From positions 25,392,501 through 25,456,500 of the forward strand of contig NC_134112.1 in NCBI RefSeq assembly GCF_040939455.1: a DNA stretch of 64,000 nucleotides, given 5' to 3'. This DNA is from Microcebus murinus (lineage: Eukaryota; Chordata; Mammalia; Primates; Cheirogaleidae). How positions within the stretch are numbered: position 1 is the first letter of the stretch; every line of letters starts with the position of its first letter. The notes beneath the pieces were generated by a model. It searched no databases. It was not told the origin of the DNA and saw nothing but the letters and a program-made list of their open reading frames with translations. Below, one piece after another: positions 1-13,503 of this stretch. Made by a program: the position numbers and the translations under genes.

Positions 1-439
1 GTGTTCAAATGATTAAAAATTTATTAGTTATGGGAAAAAGATATAAAATGTTGGTTATACATTAGATTATTGCTTTCTAAAATAGAATGATCTATGGAGG
101 GAATAGAGATAAGATTTTCCTAACTTTAAAAAAATGAACAATTCTATAGGTAGAATAAAGTCAAAGAGTTATATGCTTGGAAAAACAAGATATTCTACAA
201 CTGTCATTTTGTGGAGAAAGTATGTGTTTAGATACAGACTGAGATAATTTACATACTAAAGAGGCCATGACCTGCTCTAGCTAGGGCCTGTGTTTATTAT
301 AATTAAGAACTTTTTCTTTTACATATGCATGCACACATGCACCCTTTGAAGGTTCCAGGCTCCCTTCTGCCTTGGGTCCCCTGCCCTAACTGTTGTTCTT
401 CCTGGAGTGAGCTCTTCTCTACTTCCTCCTGCTTCCCTT

Positions 440-720
440 GTCTTGACTGATTCTTTAATATCCCTCGGTACAGTTCACTGGTTACTTCTTCAGAGATATC
501 TTCCCAGAATGCCTAAAGTAGTACCCCAACCTCTGTCGTCATTCTCTATCCCACTAGCCTGTTTTCCATTTTCCATTATCAGAAATTATTTATGTTTATT
601 TATTTGTTCCTCCTCACTAGAATGTAATTTCTGTAAGGTTAGAGACTTTGTCTTGTTCAACACGATATCCCCAATTCTAGAAAGGTGGATCTTTAATGAA
701 TATTGGTTGAATGAATGAAT
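440..720 (+). mobile_element. L2 LINE 3' end
   Basis: Typical L2 tail: 'ctagaatgtaatttctgtaa', 'gagactttgtcttgttcaa' and the terminal 'ggttgaatgaatgaat'. The 103-codon open frame in it is not a gene. Confidence 0.75.
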
Positions 721-1569
721 TTAACTTTTTTATATTAAATTCTAATTTTAGTTAAAAAGAAATCCCCCCACCCACTGTCCTGATTTCTCGCATCATGATT
801 GCCAAGTAGTTTGTATAGAATTGCCAGTGCAGCCCTTAGACCCAGGTAAGAGGGGTCCCTGCTTTGGCTCCTGTACTTTAGAGTGTCCTAATTGGTTCTG
901 TCTCCAGCTATACCCTTATTTGGAGTCCCCAGGGTCAAGAGGGAGGTGTCTAACTCATATCTGTACCTCATTTTACCTCACTTTCTAGACTATGTTCTGA
1001 GTACACAGGGTCCCTGAAATCCCTGTCAAGATGGCCCCCAGCTTGTTCCTAGGGCCTTTTGGGACTCTTGCATGGGTCTGTCCTATGGTAGATGGAGCAT
1101 ATTATTGCTGTGTATATCCATACGCAGAGAGGGTAACTGTGGGTTGTGTGCAGGGGAATGTGGATATAGCATGGAAGGGTGGGCATGTGCACAAGACTCC
1201 TTTGGGTATGAGATAGAACCAGGTGTGGGGAAAAAAGAGATGTGGAACTCTCAGGAATCTAAGATTCCAAATTTGATCATGGTCTCCCACATTATTATGA
1301 TAGTGTATATTTGTTAAGTTTGGAGGTTAGACCATGTTTTCTTAGGTTGTCATGTAACTTCTTAATATTTAGACATATGCTATGTGGGCCGCCATTTGTA
1401 TTCTTGTTCTCGGCCCACAGATGTCTGGGGAAGGTTTAAGTGTTATATTAAAACTCAGAATACTAAAGGCATATTTCTTCTTCCAGAACTTGGGTATATG
1501 GAAAGGGTTTAGTAGGCTTTTAATGAAGGTAAAAACTATTTGTATACTTCATGAGGAAAAAAATGACAT

Positions 1570-1812
1570 TTCAGTTTTGCCCCAACATTTTATTATGAAA
1601 ATTTCCAAACATACTGCAAAGAATTGGTAGAATTTTGTAGTAAATACCTACCTATACACTACTTAGATTTCTTCATTATTTTCCTGACCTTGCTTAATCA
1701 CGTATCAGCTTGCCACCCTCTATTCCTTCATCAACTCATTTCATATTTTGATGCATTTCAAAGTAAATTATACACAACAGTATATTTCCCCCTAAATTCT
1801 TAACTATGGGAA
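1570..1812. mobile_element. Old LINE-like relic
   Basis: 'ttttattatgaaaatttcca' with 'aacatactgcaaagaattgg' resembles an L1-group segment; it is cut by the SINE at 1816. A second similar piece is at 27420-27600. Confidence 0.45.
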
Positions 1813-1815
1813 TTC

Positions 1816-2162
1816 ATTTTTTTTTACTTTGTCTCACTTTGTTGTCTTACTTTGTTGCCCAGGCTAGAGTGAGTGCTGTGGCGTCAGCCTAGCTCACAGC
1901 AACCTCAATCTCCTGGGCTTAAGTGATCCTACTGCCTCAGCCTCCCAAGTAGCTGGGACTACAGGTATGCGCCACCATGCCCGGCTAATTTTTTTTTTGT
2001 ATATATATTTTTAGTTGGTCAATTAATTTCTTTCTATTTTTAGTAGAGACGGGGGGGGGGGGAGGGGTCTCGCTCTTGCTCAGGCTGGTTTCGAACTCCT
2101 GACCTTGAGTAATCCACCCGCCTTGGCCTCCCAGAGTGCTAGGATTACAGGTGTGAGCCACA
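1816..2162 (-). mobile_element. Lemur-type Alu SINE, 3' tip truncated
   Basis: Poly(T) at the left and Alu body reading backwards on the + strand, including the strepsirrhine middle block (ttggtcaattaatttcttt). It ends at 'gtgagccac' without the usual gcccggcc end. The direct repeat gggaattc occurs at 1808-1815 and 2163-2170. It carries a run of 12 G at 2051-2062. It interrupts an older LINE-like relic to its left. Confidence 0.88.
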
Positions 2163-2569
2163 GGGAATTCCTTTTTAATAAGAGAGGGAAAAACCTCACT
2201 CTCAATGCCTAATGTTTTAAAAATAATTTTCCCTATAATTTGTTGTTATGTTTACTCTTCAGCAGTCAGTTTAAACTCCCACCATGTGTCAATCTTATGC
2301 CTGTATTGATAATTATTTGTTGTGACTTGTTGTGTACATGATGATTTACATCCAGTTTTGTTCAGGTAGATCAGACTTTGAGATAAACACGAATGACTCA
2401 TTTCCTTCAGAAACAGATTCTGGTGGGGGGTGCACAGACAGCAACATGAAGGATTAGAATGCAGGGTGATAGGCTGTGGTATTATGGTAAATGTTTAATC
2501 ACCGGCTCATACAGAGGAAGAAAGCCTGGTTTGTAGCATTTGCTGATTTCTACTGCATAAATATTCCCA

Positions 2570-3350
2570 CATGGAGGAAAAACTTTTCCTCTACCAATTT
2601 AGGTTGGAATGATTGGGGTCCTGGAAATTAACTGGCAATAGAGTAACAGGAGAAAAGACAAGGTTTATTCACACATGTGTGGGAGCACTCACTAATAAGT
2701 AACTCCCTGAACAGTAAGAGGTAAAGGTTTATATATCAACTTAACAAAAGGAGGATGTTTAGAGCTTCAGAGGATAAAAGGTTCTGATGAGGCTTGTTTA
2801 CACACAACTTTTCTTTTTATTTTTTAATGTCCTGGTGCCCAAGGTTGGTGGCTCTCTGACTGGAGGAGCAAGTGGGTAAGGGTCAGTTGTGGCAGCTGAC
2901 TTTTGTAAAGCTCTGTTTTAGTCAGAGAAGGGAAGTTTAGGTAAGATTTCTTTCTGCATCTGTGTTGGTTTTTTGGTCCCTTTAGCAAACAAGATGATAT
3001 CACTGCGGAGGTGGGAAGGGTTGCTAACAATCAGCTTGATCCACCTGGAGGTGGCTTCAGCATACCACTGGAAGTGTTCTAATAGAGGGGAGTCCGTAGA
3101 ACGGATTTCGAGCCCAGAGGGAGGCAGTCTGGCTGAGATGATGCTTAAGCTGACTCCCGAAGGATGAGTATGAGTTAAATAATAAAGGGTCAGACAGTAG
3201 GCTGGCAAATGCTGGATTAGTAGCATGTTTGTTCCGATTCTGGTGGGTCTTGTATATATTGCTAAGGAGTTCAGAGATAATCAGAGAAGTATTGGTGGGG
3301 AGTCACATCCCCCCTGCGCCCCACCAAAACACCAACCTAGTAACAGCATG
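2570..3350. repeat. Possible LTR-like relic
   Basis: A mixed stretch, GC-richer than its surroundings and carrying several overlapping short open frames. It looks like an old LTR-derived or similar repeat, but I cannot name it and the limits are uncertain. Confidence 0.35.
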
Positions 3351-3425
3351 GATTGGAGGAAGACCAAAATAAAGGTGGGAGGGAAGGAGGAGAGAACAAA
3401 CAAGATATTCTTTGTTGTTTGGATA

Positions 3426-3778
3426 GTCCATTTGGGCTGCTATAACAAAATACCTCAGACTGGGTAATTTATAAACAACAGATATTTATTACTCACAGTT
3501 GTGGAGGCTGGGAATTCCAAGATCAAGGTGCCAGCAGATTTGATGTCCGGTGAGGACTTGTTTCTCATGGATGATGCCTTCTGTGTGTCCTCACATGGTG
3601 GAGGGGCAGGTAGCTCTTTGGGGCCTCTTTTGTAAGGGCACTAACCTCATTCACAAGGGCTCTTATAACTAGTCACCTTCCAGAGGCCCCACCTCTTAAT
3701 ACAATTATCTTGAGGGTTAGATTTTAACTTATGAATTTGGAGGTTGGGGTGGGGATACATATTTAGACCATAGCAGCA
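3426..3778. repeat. Medium-reiterated interspersed repeat
   Basis: Begins 'ccatttgggctgctataac' and contains 'ctcacagttgtggaggctgg', 'tccaagatcaaggtgccagc', 'gaggccccacctcttaata'. I recognise this as a common mammalian repeat but will not assign the family. Confidence 0.7.
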
Positions 3779-5559
3779 TTTTTCTAAAGTGTATTATTTA
3801 ATACAACTCTTTTTGTTGTTTTTTAAAAAAACAAACAAACAAAAAAAAACTTTTAGCCAATCTCTTCAAAAGATGCCTAAGGTGATATTTATTTATTGTA
3901 ATTTGATATAGCATTTGGTGATTATATATAATCAAATTATATCTGATTTTGTTCAGTAAATCAGACTTTCTGGCTAATTGAGGTTTATCAGTATCTTATA
4001 TTAACTATCAGTTAAATAATCACCAGATGATTCTTTGGTGCCAACAAGAAATTCCTCAACATGTATATAAATATACAAATGATATTATATGATAAGGTCT
4101 GATAGCATATTTAGTAGTCAGTAAAATCATCGTACTCCTGCAATATGCCAGGATTATGCCAGGTATTGGGATCCATCAACCCTACCCCCATGAAGCTTAA
4201 CATCTAGTGGAGATAATAAACATAAGCATGGAAGCGAATAAAACCAGTATTATCTACAAGTTCTGTTAAGCATATGCCATAAAGCAGAGGTACATGATGC
4301 TAACAGGGGAAACGTTCCTTGAGGAAGAAACACTTGGGTTGAGCTTTGAAGAATGGTTGTAGAGTGAGGAACAGTATGTAGGAGAGTGATCAGAGCAGGT
4401 GCTGCTAAGAGGCTGTTTCAAAAGTTTGGGGGAGAGATGACAATGACTGGTTTAGAGAGGTGGTGGAGGTGCTAACCAAGACAGAAGTGATGGCGGTCCT
4501 TAGGAGGCCAAATCATGGGTCTTGGTGATGGATTAGCAGAAAGAAGTATCAAAAGCTGAGTTTTAGCTTTTGAACTTAAAGTCTTGTGTTTTATTTAGGA
4601 GTTGTCACTGATTCAGTATTTAAATAACGTAAAAAATGGCAGCTTCACAAAGCCTAGGGATAATACCTAGCTTTCTTTTAAAAGGTTCCCATTAATAAGC
4701 ATCCCTTGGAACTAAGGATATTTTGCAAAATTGATTCATTGGCTATTTTAGTTGCAGGTAAATATGCAAATATCTCTGCAAGGAGCAATAGCACCCAGGT
4801 TGGCACTTGCACTTTCATCTTCTTTTAACAGATATATAGAATTTTTACTGTTATGAATTGGAGATATATGCAAAGTGGACAAATATGCCCCTTGTTTTCC
4901 AGAAAGACTTCATCTTTTTTACTAGGGGAAAAAAACCCTCCACAAAACATTATTTTTTTTTTGTTGTATTTTATTAATAGATGCATTCTCCTCTGTTCAA
5001 AGCTAATGTTAGGTAATATACACTGTTTTACAAAGTGTTGGAAGATCACATTTGTATTGATTGTAATTGCTGGGAGATAAGCTTCTATCTTTGTCTTCTT
5101 TTATTACAATTATGTCTGTTTGCAGGGATTTAGTGAGGCTAGATAAATGTCCTTTGTTGTGTTAATGACAAACTGGCTACAGCTCTAGTTATCTTGTAAA
5201 ATAAGCATTAGTAAATAAAGTTAGTATCATAATAGAAATTTTTATGTTACAGGGATCTCTGTAAGCTTTCAATTGTGTAAACATGTGTTTCATACACTAT
5301 GGCTTCAGACCTAAATGACACTTAGTACAATAATCTTTTGCACTGCTTTAGCCATGATTTTTTATGTGGTATGTTGGACTAGAGGAAGTCAGGGAAAAAA
5401 TTGAGCCCATGAATTAGATATTATTCCTTACATGAAAATAAATTTTAGATTTGAACATTTAGAAGTTAGGAAAGCTGATTACATTCACTTTGGTTTTACA
5501 TATGGAAAAATTATGACTAAAAGGGTTTTGTATTTATAAATATCTAGATTGACAAAACT

Positions 5560-5862
5560 ATAGCCTGCCACCTGTTTTTATATAACCTGTAAGCTAAGAG
5601 TGGTTTTTATATTTTTAAATGGTTTTAAAAAATCAAAAATATAATATTTCATGACAAATGAAAATAATATGAAATTCAAATTTCAGTGCCTATAAATAAA
5701 GTTTTATTGGAACACAACCATGCTTATTCATTTACTTATTATCTGTGGTTGTTTTCAAGCTACAGAGGTAGAATTGAGTAGTTGTGACAGAATCTTTCTG
5801 GGCATTAAAACTGAAAAAAATTTACTGTCCATCCCTGGGCTAGATAGTCACTATACAAGAAT
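5560..5862. mobile_element. hAT-like relic
   Basis: Contains 'ataaagttttattggaacac' and 'gtagaattgagtagttgtga' with near-palindromic ends around a common mammalian MITE of the hAT group. Subfamily not fixed. Confidence 0.6.
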
Positions 5863-5954
5863 AGAAATTATTTAGATTATTCAAAACCAATTGAATGATT
5901 TTGAGAGAGACATGACAGAAGTATGAGTTGAACTAAGCAGAATAAAACATCTAT

Positions 5955-6135
5955 ACCACAACAATAATAGCAGCAGCTAACATTTATTGAGCATCTGCTA
6001 TGTGCCAAATACTCTTCAGGGCACTTTACAAACATTGACTCATTTAATACACACAACTCTGTGAGCTACTAAGGTGTCTCATTTTACAGGAATCAGCGTG
6101 GAAACATTAAGCATCTTATCCAAAGTTAATTAGGG
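5955..6135 (-). mobile_element. MIR SINE
   Basis: 'catttattgagcatctgcta', 'gggcactttacaaacattga' and 'ctcattttacagg' follow the MIR consensus in reverse orientation. Confidence 0.78.
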
Positions 6136-6539
6136 CTACAAACAGGAAAGTTTAGTTGTCTTTCAAATTTATCTCAGTGATTTTCTTACAGGTACATACC
6201 TTATGAGTACTTTCTATTGAATGTATTATATTTCTTGAGTAAGAGATGAGGGTATTTTCCCTTGGTTGACCCTAATTGCTTGTTCTCAGGACACTCTTGG
6301 TTTGTGATATGTTTGTACTAGTAAGAGCTTAATCAGTGCAGTTCATGTAAGTTGAAATTGAAATTATTGCAACCTGTTTTAGGTACTGACTTTAGTGTAT
6401 TAGATTATTATACAACAGCTTCTCCAGTCTTAAAACATAAATTGTTTTTTAAAAGTGGACTTCAGGTATAATTTCTGTTGTTTATATCTAATTTATGACC
6501 AATTCAATAGTTTTTCCTTCTAAATTTTTTTGGACATAT

Positions 6540-7065
6540 TATGTCACTTCCCTGATCAAAATCCTCCAGTAGTTTCTCATTGCCTCGAAGTCAAGTCTGG
6601 TACAGTCAGTCTGTGCTATCTCTCTGGTCTCATCTTACGTCCTGCTTCTCTTCCCTCACTGTGCTCCAGCTATACTGGTCTTGCTCACGTTCCTTGAACA
6701 AACCAAACTTCTCCCTAGGGCTTTTATATATGCTGTTCTTTGTGCCAGAAAACATTCATACTCTTGCCCCTTGACCCTTCACATCATTAGATTTCTCTGC
6801 AGAGGGGCCTCCTTGAGCATCCTTTCTAAAATCCATCTCCTTCTGCTACTTGCATTATTCTCCATCCCTTTTTGTTTCCCTTATAGTGCTTATCACAATT
6901 TGTAATGTTTGTGTTTATTTACTTGTTTTTTTCTGCCCACCTTCTTCACTATATTGTAAGCACCATAAGAGAAAGGACCATGTTTACCATTATAAATCCC
7001 ATGCTTAGCACAACACCCAGCATATAACAGGCCTTCAGTAAATATCTGTGAAATGAGTGAGTTGA
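6540..7065 (+). mobile_element. L2 LINE 3' region
   Basis: 'cctgatcaaaatcctccagt' through 'attgtaagcaccataagaga' to 'caggccttcagtaaatatct', the normal order of the L2 3' end. A related fragment continues around 7140-7560. Confidence 0.78.
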
Positions 7066-8609
7066 ATATGTCTACTTTCAGTGTAGCTATTGAGTCTGAT
7101 CCTCATCACAAGGAAATACTGTGGCTGACTCCTAAACTAAAAGATCTCTCAAATTCTGTTCATGCTCCCGATTCCATCCTGCCAGATTAATTTCATAAAA
7201 TACTGTATTGATGGAATCATTTGCTAGAGACCATTTGGTAGAGATGTTTTATTCTGCTTAGTTCAACTCATACTTCTGTCATGTCTTTCTCAGATCCTAT
7301 ATCAGTTGCAGATTGCCTATTGAATCAAGTCCATATTCATTTGCTTGTTTTTTAAGGCTCTTCTAATCATAATCTTCTTCTCTTTTTCATAACCCTTTGC
7401 TTTTATTAGGCTGGCCTCCTTCACAAGCCATCAGCATTTATCCTAAATGCTTGCCATTTTCCAACACTGATAAGAAGCCCTATGGCTTCCATGTCTTCTC
7501 CAATAGATTCATCAAACCTGTCATCCCTTGAATTTCCATTGCAGCTATTGCCTGACTTACCCTTATAACTTAGATCTTGACTGTGTACTTGAATAGAAAC
7601 TATTCTCTCGCTAGATAGGTCTTATTTGTACAATGATATTGACTATCCATTGTGAAAGTTTTGCCTCAGAATCCCGATAAGAAGCTAATCCTAATTTAAG
7701 TCATATATTTTATAGAATGATATGAATGGAAATGTATTGTCATATGGTTGCCAGTTTGGGGATTAGAGAAAGATTAAAATGTATACCATTCTGTCCTGGG
7801 TATTACTTGGGGCATTTGATATTAAGGAACAAATTTGGTTTATATCTTTATTAAATTTCTTTGAGTATAGTTAGGCTTCAAATTTTTCTGATCTATGACA
7901 TAGAGAACTACTTATAAAATTAACGGAATTTATTACATTAATTCAGAATTTGTGGTAATAAGGGCAGGAGATTGTATTGTCTCTAAGAAAAAGTAGATTT
8001 ATTCACTATTTAAAAAAAGATTGTGGAGGAAATGTTAGAATTATTCTTATATTTTATAAACAAGTATTTAATGACAGCAATTACGAGTAATCCTTAATAA
8101 GTTTTTTAAAGTAATATGTCCCCCATCAGGGATTTATTTGGAATTATGGATAGTATGTTTCAATTCGCATTTCTATTCACAGATTGAGAATACTTATCAC
8201 TGTATTTTATGGAAAATATTTTTAAAAATTAAATCTTGTCACCCATTCAAATTTATCACCTCCAGTTCATTTCAACTAGTGGTTTAACTTACTGAGTCTT
8301 TTGAAATTCTAGACTTAAGTTTAGAATGTCTTGGCTATTAAGACAAACATTACATAGTCTGAAAAAAATGGTCCTTTTAGTTGCTTTTGATGTTGACAAT
8401 GTAGATCATTATAATTCATTTATTTACTTTTTAAAAATCATATCAAATATTTGGAGAGGAAATAAATTTATTTTTGCTTTGAATTTATATATTATATATG
8501 TATATACATATGTAATTTATTTTATACATACAGTACTTGAATTATGTTTATATTACTTGATCACAAAATATATTTATCTTAGTCATGTAAGAAATATATG
8601 TGTTTGATA

Positions 8610-8745
8610 TAAAGTGTTATATGTTTTCTCAGAGGTCATCCTTATACTTACCCAAGGTCATCCAGCTTTTGAGTGGCTGAACTTGAGCTAGGAAACCCAG
8701 ATCTGACTCCTGAGCGCATGACGTTGATTAATGTGCTGTACTCGT
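8610..8745 (-). mobile_element. MIR SINE fragment
   Basis: 'cccaaggtcatccagctttt' and 'gaaacccagatctgactcc' match the 5' half of MIR, reversed. Confidence 0.6.
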
Positions 8746-8929
8746 CACAGATATAAACAGATGATTAGAGTGCAGAGTAATGAATGCAGTGATAGAAATG
8801 TGTCTATCAATTCAAAGTTCTTTGCTGTTTTTGATGTCCTTTTTATGAATTAAAAAATATGAGTATTTGTGTAGCACTGATATTGCTAGCAGAATCATGG
8901 AATATGGAACTAGCAGGGCCCAGAAAACT

Positions 8930-9080
8930 CTCTGTATTTTTCTAAGTGCTTAAATAAATTATTCATTTAATCTTCAAATTAATATTGGTGTTCTTATTGT
9001 TTCCTTCTGTAGCAAAGGAAACTGAGGATAAGTAGAGGTTAAATTACTTATTTTCCCAGTGGAACCTAGGCTAATCCTAG
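8930..9080 (-). mobile_element. MIR SINE fragment
   Basis: 'agcaaaggaaactgaggata' and 'agaggttaaattacttat' match MIR, reversed. Confidence 0.6.
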
Positions 9081-10189
9081 CCCTGTTTTTTTTAAGCACT
9101 GTAAATTCTGCCTTCCCAAAATGTTTTTTTCCTCAGCCCTTAAAAGTAAGGGCTTTCTTATTTGCCAGTAGTGATTTTCCTAGAACAAACAACTTCTAGA
9201 CTTGTGATTACAGTTCTCACAGCATGGCAGTGTTCTGAGTTAGGTCTCAGTGGTCAGACATCAATTCAGGGTCATCAAAAGGATTCTGTGCTACATTTTG
9301 CTATAGAACTTAGATATAATATAATTGATAGGATTGACATGTCAAAATATATAGCTCAAAATATATAACTTTAGTTATATATTCCCAGGATTTAAATACA
9401 TGCAGATCGGTTCATTTATAGATTTTGAGTTGTAAAATAATGGGAATGTAATATTTTACCAGGAACTTTTCCTGTTTTTACCTCAAAATACCATTCGTGC
9501 CTCTCTTTGACATGTTTCTTATTACTTTTCCCTTTAAGTATCTTGTTGTTTATCTTGACAGGACACTGTACTTTTGTGATATCCTATTACCCTCATTTTT
9601 TAGTGTTCTTATGTTTGTATATGTAAAAATAAAAAATGAACAGCTGCTTTCTGCAGGCATTTTGGATACTCATTTATATTCCTGCAGTGGTGACCTTAAT
9701 TTGAAACACACTGCTACCATGTGGATAATCACAGGAATACACTGCCTTAGGATGCAAATTGGTCAGTCTATTATCAGTGGCTAAAGGCAAAGCAAGAAAA
9801 CTGAAAGAAGATTAAAACTAAATATTTGGGAATCCTGTACATCTGAGAAAATAATATCAAATATTTGAAGAACTTTTAATGTATACTATTTAATATGTAG
9901 CAAATTTTATTTCCTCATTTCTGATACACAGTCTCTTGGGGGAGAAAACGATCTCATGATATCTCTGAAAATTTCATAATTTAGACTTCATTTTGTGTTA
10001 TGTTCAAGTGCCTAGAAAGATTATGTTAACTATGTCACTTCTTTTTCCGGCCTATTTGTTTAGGAGAGTATTTGAATTTCTTCCTCTGGAGTTGAAGGAA
10101 CCAGATGACTACTATATATCCAGACAAGATGTATTTTATGTTAAATGTTTAAAATATTTGTTCATTGTTTTAAATTTAGAATATTTTCA

Positions 10190-10217
10190 AACATTTAACA
10201 TTTAAATGTTAAATGTT
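10190..10217. repeat. Perfect 28-nt palindrome
   Basis: aacatttaacattt followed directly by its reverse complement aaatgttaaatgtt, with a further aacatttaacatt unit after it. AT-rich. Confidence 0.85.
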
Positions 10218-10369
10218 AACATTTAACATTTTTCCCTTTGAATATTAAATAAATTAGTGATTTCAACTCTTTTGATGTCCTGGAAGTCCCAGCTACATCT
10301 TTGTTCTCTCAGAGACCACTCTTCATTCTTCATTCAGAGAGACCTGAATCACTGGTTTGTGAGATAGAA

Positions 10370-11260
10370 CATTTGGGAACTGCACATAGTGTGGAATGAT
10401 GACAGCATAGAATATAGATGTGCCAGAGTTGAGATAAGATGGAGAGGTAGGCAAGGGACAGATGTTGAAGGGCCTATGTGTTGTGCTAAGAAGTGCTAAG
10501 AAGTTTTATCATATTATGGACAATGGGGAACCATTGTAAGATTCTGATGTAGGAATGACATATCAGATTTGTGACTAGGTAAGAGCACCTTGGCAGAAGT
10601 TTGGAGAAGGGCCTGGAAAGACCAGAAGTAGAAACAAGCTGTTGTGATGATCTGAGAGAAATGAGAAATGGTAAGAGCTTAAACTAAAGAAATGATAGTG
10701 AGGAATAAGAGGAGGGAATAAACTCAAGGAATATTTCAGAGATATAATTGATGGGACTTGGTGATTAGTTAGATGTGGAAGGTGAAGGAAAAGAAGTTGA
10801 GATGAGTCTGAGGTTTTGGGATGACTAAATGGATATGGAGCCTTTCATAGAGATAGAGATAGAGATTATAAGAAAAAAAGGAGGTGGTTGAAATTAGGTC
10901 AGTCATAGTGAGAAGAAAGGGGGTAATGAGTTAGTTCAGTTTTGGATGCATTAAATTCAGAAGGTAAAACATTTAGTCATTTGGAAATATGGATTTGGAG
11001 TTTAGGAGAAATGTCTTGGCTGAGTCTTCAGCACATAGGATGTAGTAAAAGTTATAAGGATGGGGAAAATTACACTAGCAGGGTGTTGTAGGATTTTAGA
11101 AGTGAAAACGCTGAAGATGGAATGCCAGGAGAATGTCCACATTAAGGACTGGGATGCAAACAATAAAAGTCTATAAAAGTAGACTGAAAACAAATTGTAT
11201 AAAAGGACCAGGAGATAATAGTTTGACTAGAAACCAAGGGAGAAGAGTGTTTAGGGTAGG
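10370..11260. repeat. Ancient interspersed repeat, family not assigned
   Basis: Purine-rich text such as 'gatgttgaagggcctatgtg', 'ggggaaccattgtaagattc' and 'ttcagttttggatgcatta' recurs in mammalian genomes as an old repeat. Probably related relics lie at 4130-4560, 41170-41505, 56735-57115 and 62180-62300, the latter with 'caggcactg' and 'cactggggat' motifs. Confidence 0.5.
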
Positions 11261-11452
11261 AATGGATGATCAATAATGTCAGTTGCTTCAAAAATAACTG
11301 GGGTTGATAAATACCAAAAATTGTCTGTTAAGTATGGAAATTCAGAGATTATAGTGATCTTGTGACATATCTGTGAAACAGTATGGGTACAAGTCAAATT
11401 GCAGTGGATGAGGAATGAGAAGTGAAAAGTAGAGAAGCAAATTACCATTTTA

Positions 11453-12040
11453 AAAATCTAAGTAGTAACAAATTTACATACATGCCCTGGAATACCAGTC
11501 AGCAATAAAAAAGAATGAACTATTGATACACATGACAACTTGGATGAATTTTTAGGCAGTTATGCTAAGTGAAAAAAGCCAGTCCCGAAAGGTTATATAC
11601 TATATGATTACATTTATATGACATTCTTGAAATGACAAAATTATAGGAATAGAAGACACAGAGTGTTTGCCAGAATTTAGGGAAGGGGAATAGGGGTGGG
11701 AAGGAGGTCGACACATAGTTATAAAAGGGCAATAGGAGGGATCCTTGTGGTGTTGGAAATGTTCAGTATCTTGACTGTGGTACACACATTAACCTAAATA
11801 GGTGATAAAATTATATAGAACTTAACATATGCACACAACACAAATGAGTACAGTAAAACTGGGAAGTCCCTGAATAAGATTGGTGATTTGTATTAATGTC
11901 AGTATTCTAGTTGTACAATTATACTATAGTTTTGTAAAATGCTACCATTGGAGGAAACTGGGCAAAGTGTACCAGGGACTCTATAATTTCTTACCACTGC
12001 ATATTAATCTGTAATTATCTCAATAAAAAATTCAAAAGAA
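11453..12040 (+). mobile_element. L1 LINE 3' end (L1M type)
   Basis: Contains the usual 3' region of old L1 elements: 'agcaataaaaaagaatgaac', 'acaacttggatgaattttta', 'aaagccagtcccgaaaggtt', 'agtatcttgactgtggtac', ending in an A-rich tail near 12040. No open ORF2. Confidence 0.82.
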
Positions 12041-12534
12041 TAAAAGTGGTGTCAGTAATGAAGGTCGAGGAAAGAGAGGACAATAGCCAGCGAGATACAG
12101 AGTTAAGGGAGGAACTTCCACTGATACCACATTTTAGCAGGGCAAAGAAGCTGGAATCCTTTCTCCCCTCCTTTCTGCCTTTCAAGATGCATATTGCTCT
12201 TTTTGAGAACTTTCTGTCTTCAAAGTGGCCCTTGATATGCTTTTAGAATCTGATTTTACCTGTAAAAAAAATTGCAGTGCAGGAGGAAGAAAAGAAGCGT
12301 TATGAGTGATAATTATTTGGCCCTGCCTTTTCTAACAGCACTGGGCTGTCATACCTTATTGTCTTAAACCTTACAGTAGCCTTTCCTCAGGTATTGATGT
12401 TTTAATTGCATTTGATTCGGTTTATGTATTAAGCTTCTGCAACACTATGGTTGTTGTTTCATCACATGTTGTTACTTTTCAGGTACAAGAAATGAGCTAA
12501 GATATAAGATAATGACAGAACCTGTGTTGTCTTT

Positions 12535-12615
12535 GTTTTAGTGTCCCACAGGGGCTAGCATGGTTCTTGACGTATACTGGGTTTGTAATAAATGTTTATT
12601 GTTCATTGAATAATG
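12535..12615 (+). mobile_element. L2 LINE 3' tip
   Basis: 'cccacaggggctagcatggt' followed by 'gtaataaatgtttattgttc' fits the last part of L2. Confidence 0.55.
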
Positions 12616-13350
12616 ACAATTATGCCTTATTGATGTGGGATGGAGACTATGTAAAAATATTATATTTAATTCTGAAATAAAGTTCTTGGTAATTGAAGTT
12701 ATGCATTTTAGATGCAGAAGGAAAAGGGGGAAATTTGTGGGAGGTGCCCAGCATTTTAGCTTGCTACCCAATTGCAGAATCACTTTATTAAATTGGTGTT
12801 TGTTGCTGCTTCTTTGAAAATGTATTAGCTAGAAGACACAGAACAAATGTAACTGAAAAGTTTTTTTAGTTACAAATGTACATTTAGTTACAAATGTAAC
12901 TAAAAAGCCTGTAGCATGCCAAGAAATACCCAAGGAGCATGCTAACTTTATACAAATTATCTTGACTTCATCCTGAGAAGGGTAATAAATCTCAATTCAT
13001 ATAACCTACAATGGAAAAAAGGAGAGTTTTCACCTTTATATCCTCAGTGGGGAGATAGGAAGAGAGAAATGTAAAATGGTGTCTCATTCCTGTTTTCCGG
13101 TATTTTTAGCCAATCTGTAACAGCCATAGTAAGGGTACACGAAGTGATGTTTGTGGCTGCTTATGGTGGACCTACATAATATCATGCCTGAATTAGCCTG
13201 TTTGGAGAGTTTAAAATGACTCTAAGCCCTAAACCGTGCAGAGTGTATTTCTGGAGAATATCTTATCTTCATCCCACATGGGAATATGTTTTATAGATGA
13301 CAGACTGGATCATCAAGAACATTAGTGGATTTATTTAATAAACCTACATA

Positions 13351-13503
13351 GATGGGCACAGTGGCTCACGACTATAATCCCAGCTACTTGGGAGGCTGAG
13401 GTGGGAAGTCCAGGAGTTTGAGGCTGCAGTGAGCTATGATCGCCATTGCACTCTAGCCTGGGTGACAGAGACCCCATCTCTAAAAAATAAAAAATAAATA
13501 AAA
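13351..13503 (+). mobile_element. Monomeric Alu-type SINE
   Basis: A sense monomer of about 150 nt (tgggcacagtggctcacg ... ctagcctgggtgacagag) ending in an A-rich tail. Flanks share aaacctacatag / aaacctcatatag. Only one 7SL-derived unit is present. Confidence 0.8.

Noticed and set aside
407..718. 103-codon open frame on the + strand
   Set aside because: It lies on an L2 3' end with the terminal tgaatgaatgaat motif and resembles no known protein.
10055..10140. Acidic peptide-like stretch considered as a missing upstream SKAP2 exon
   Set aside because: The residues (LELKEPDDYYISRQD) do not match the SKAP2 'EEYDDPFAG' region, and no suitable donor in phase 1 follows.
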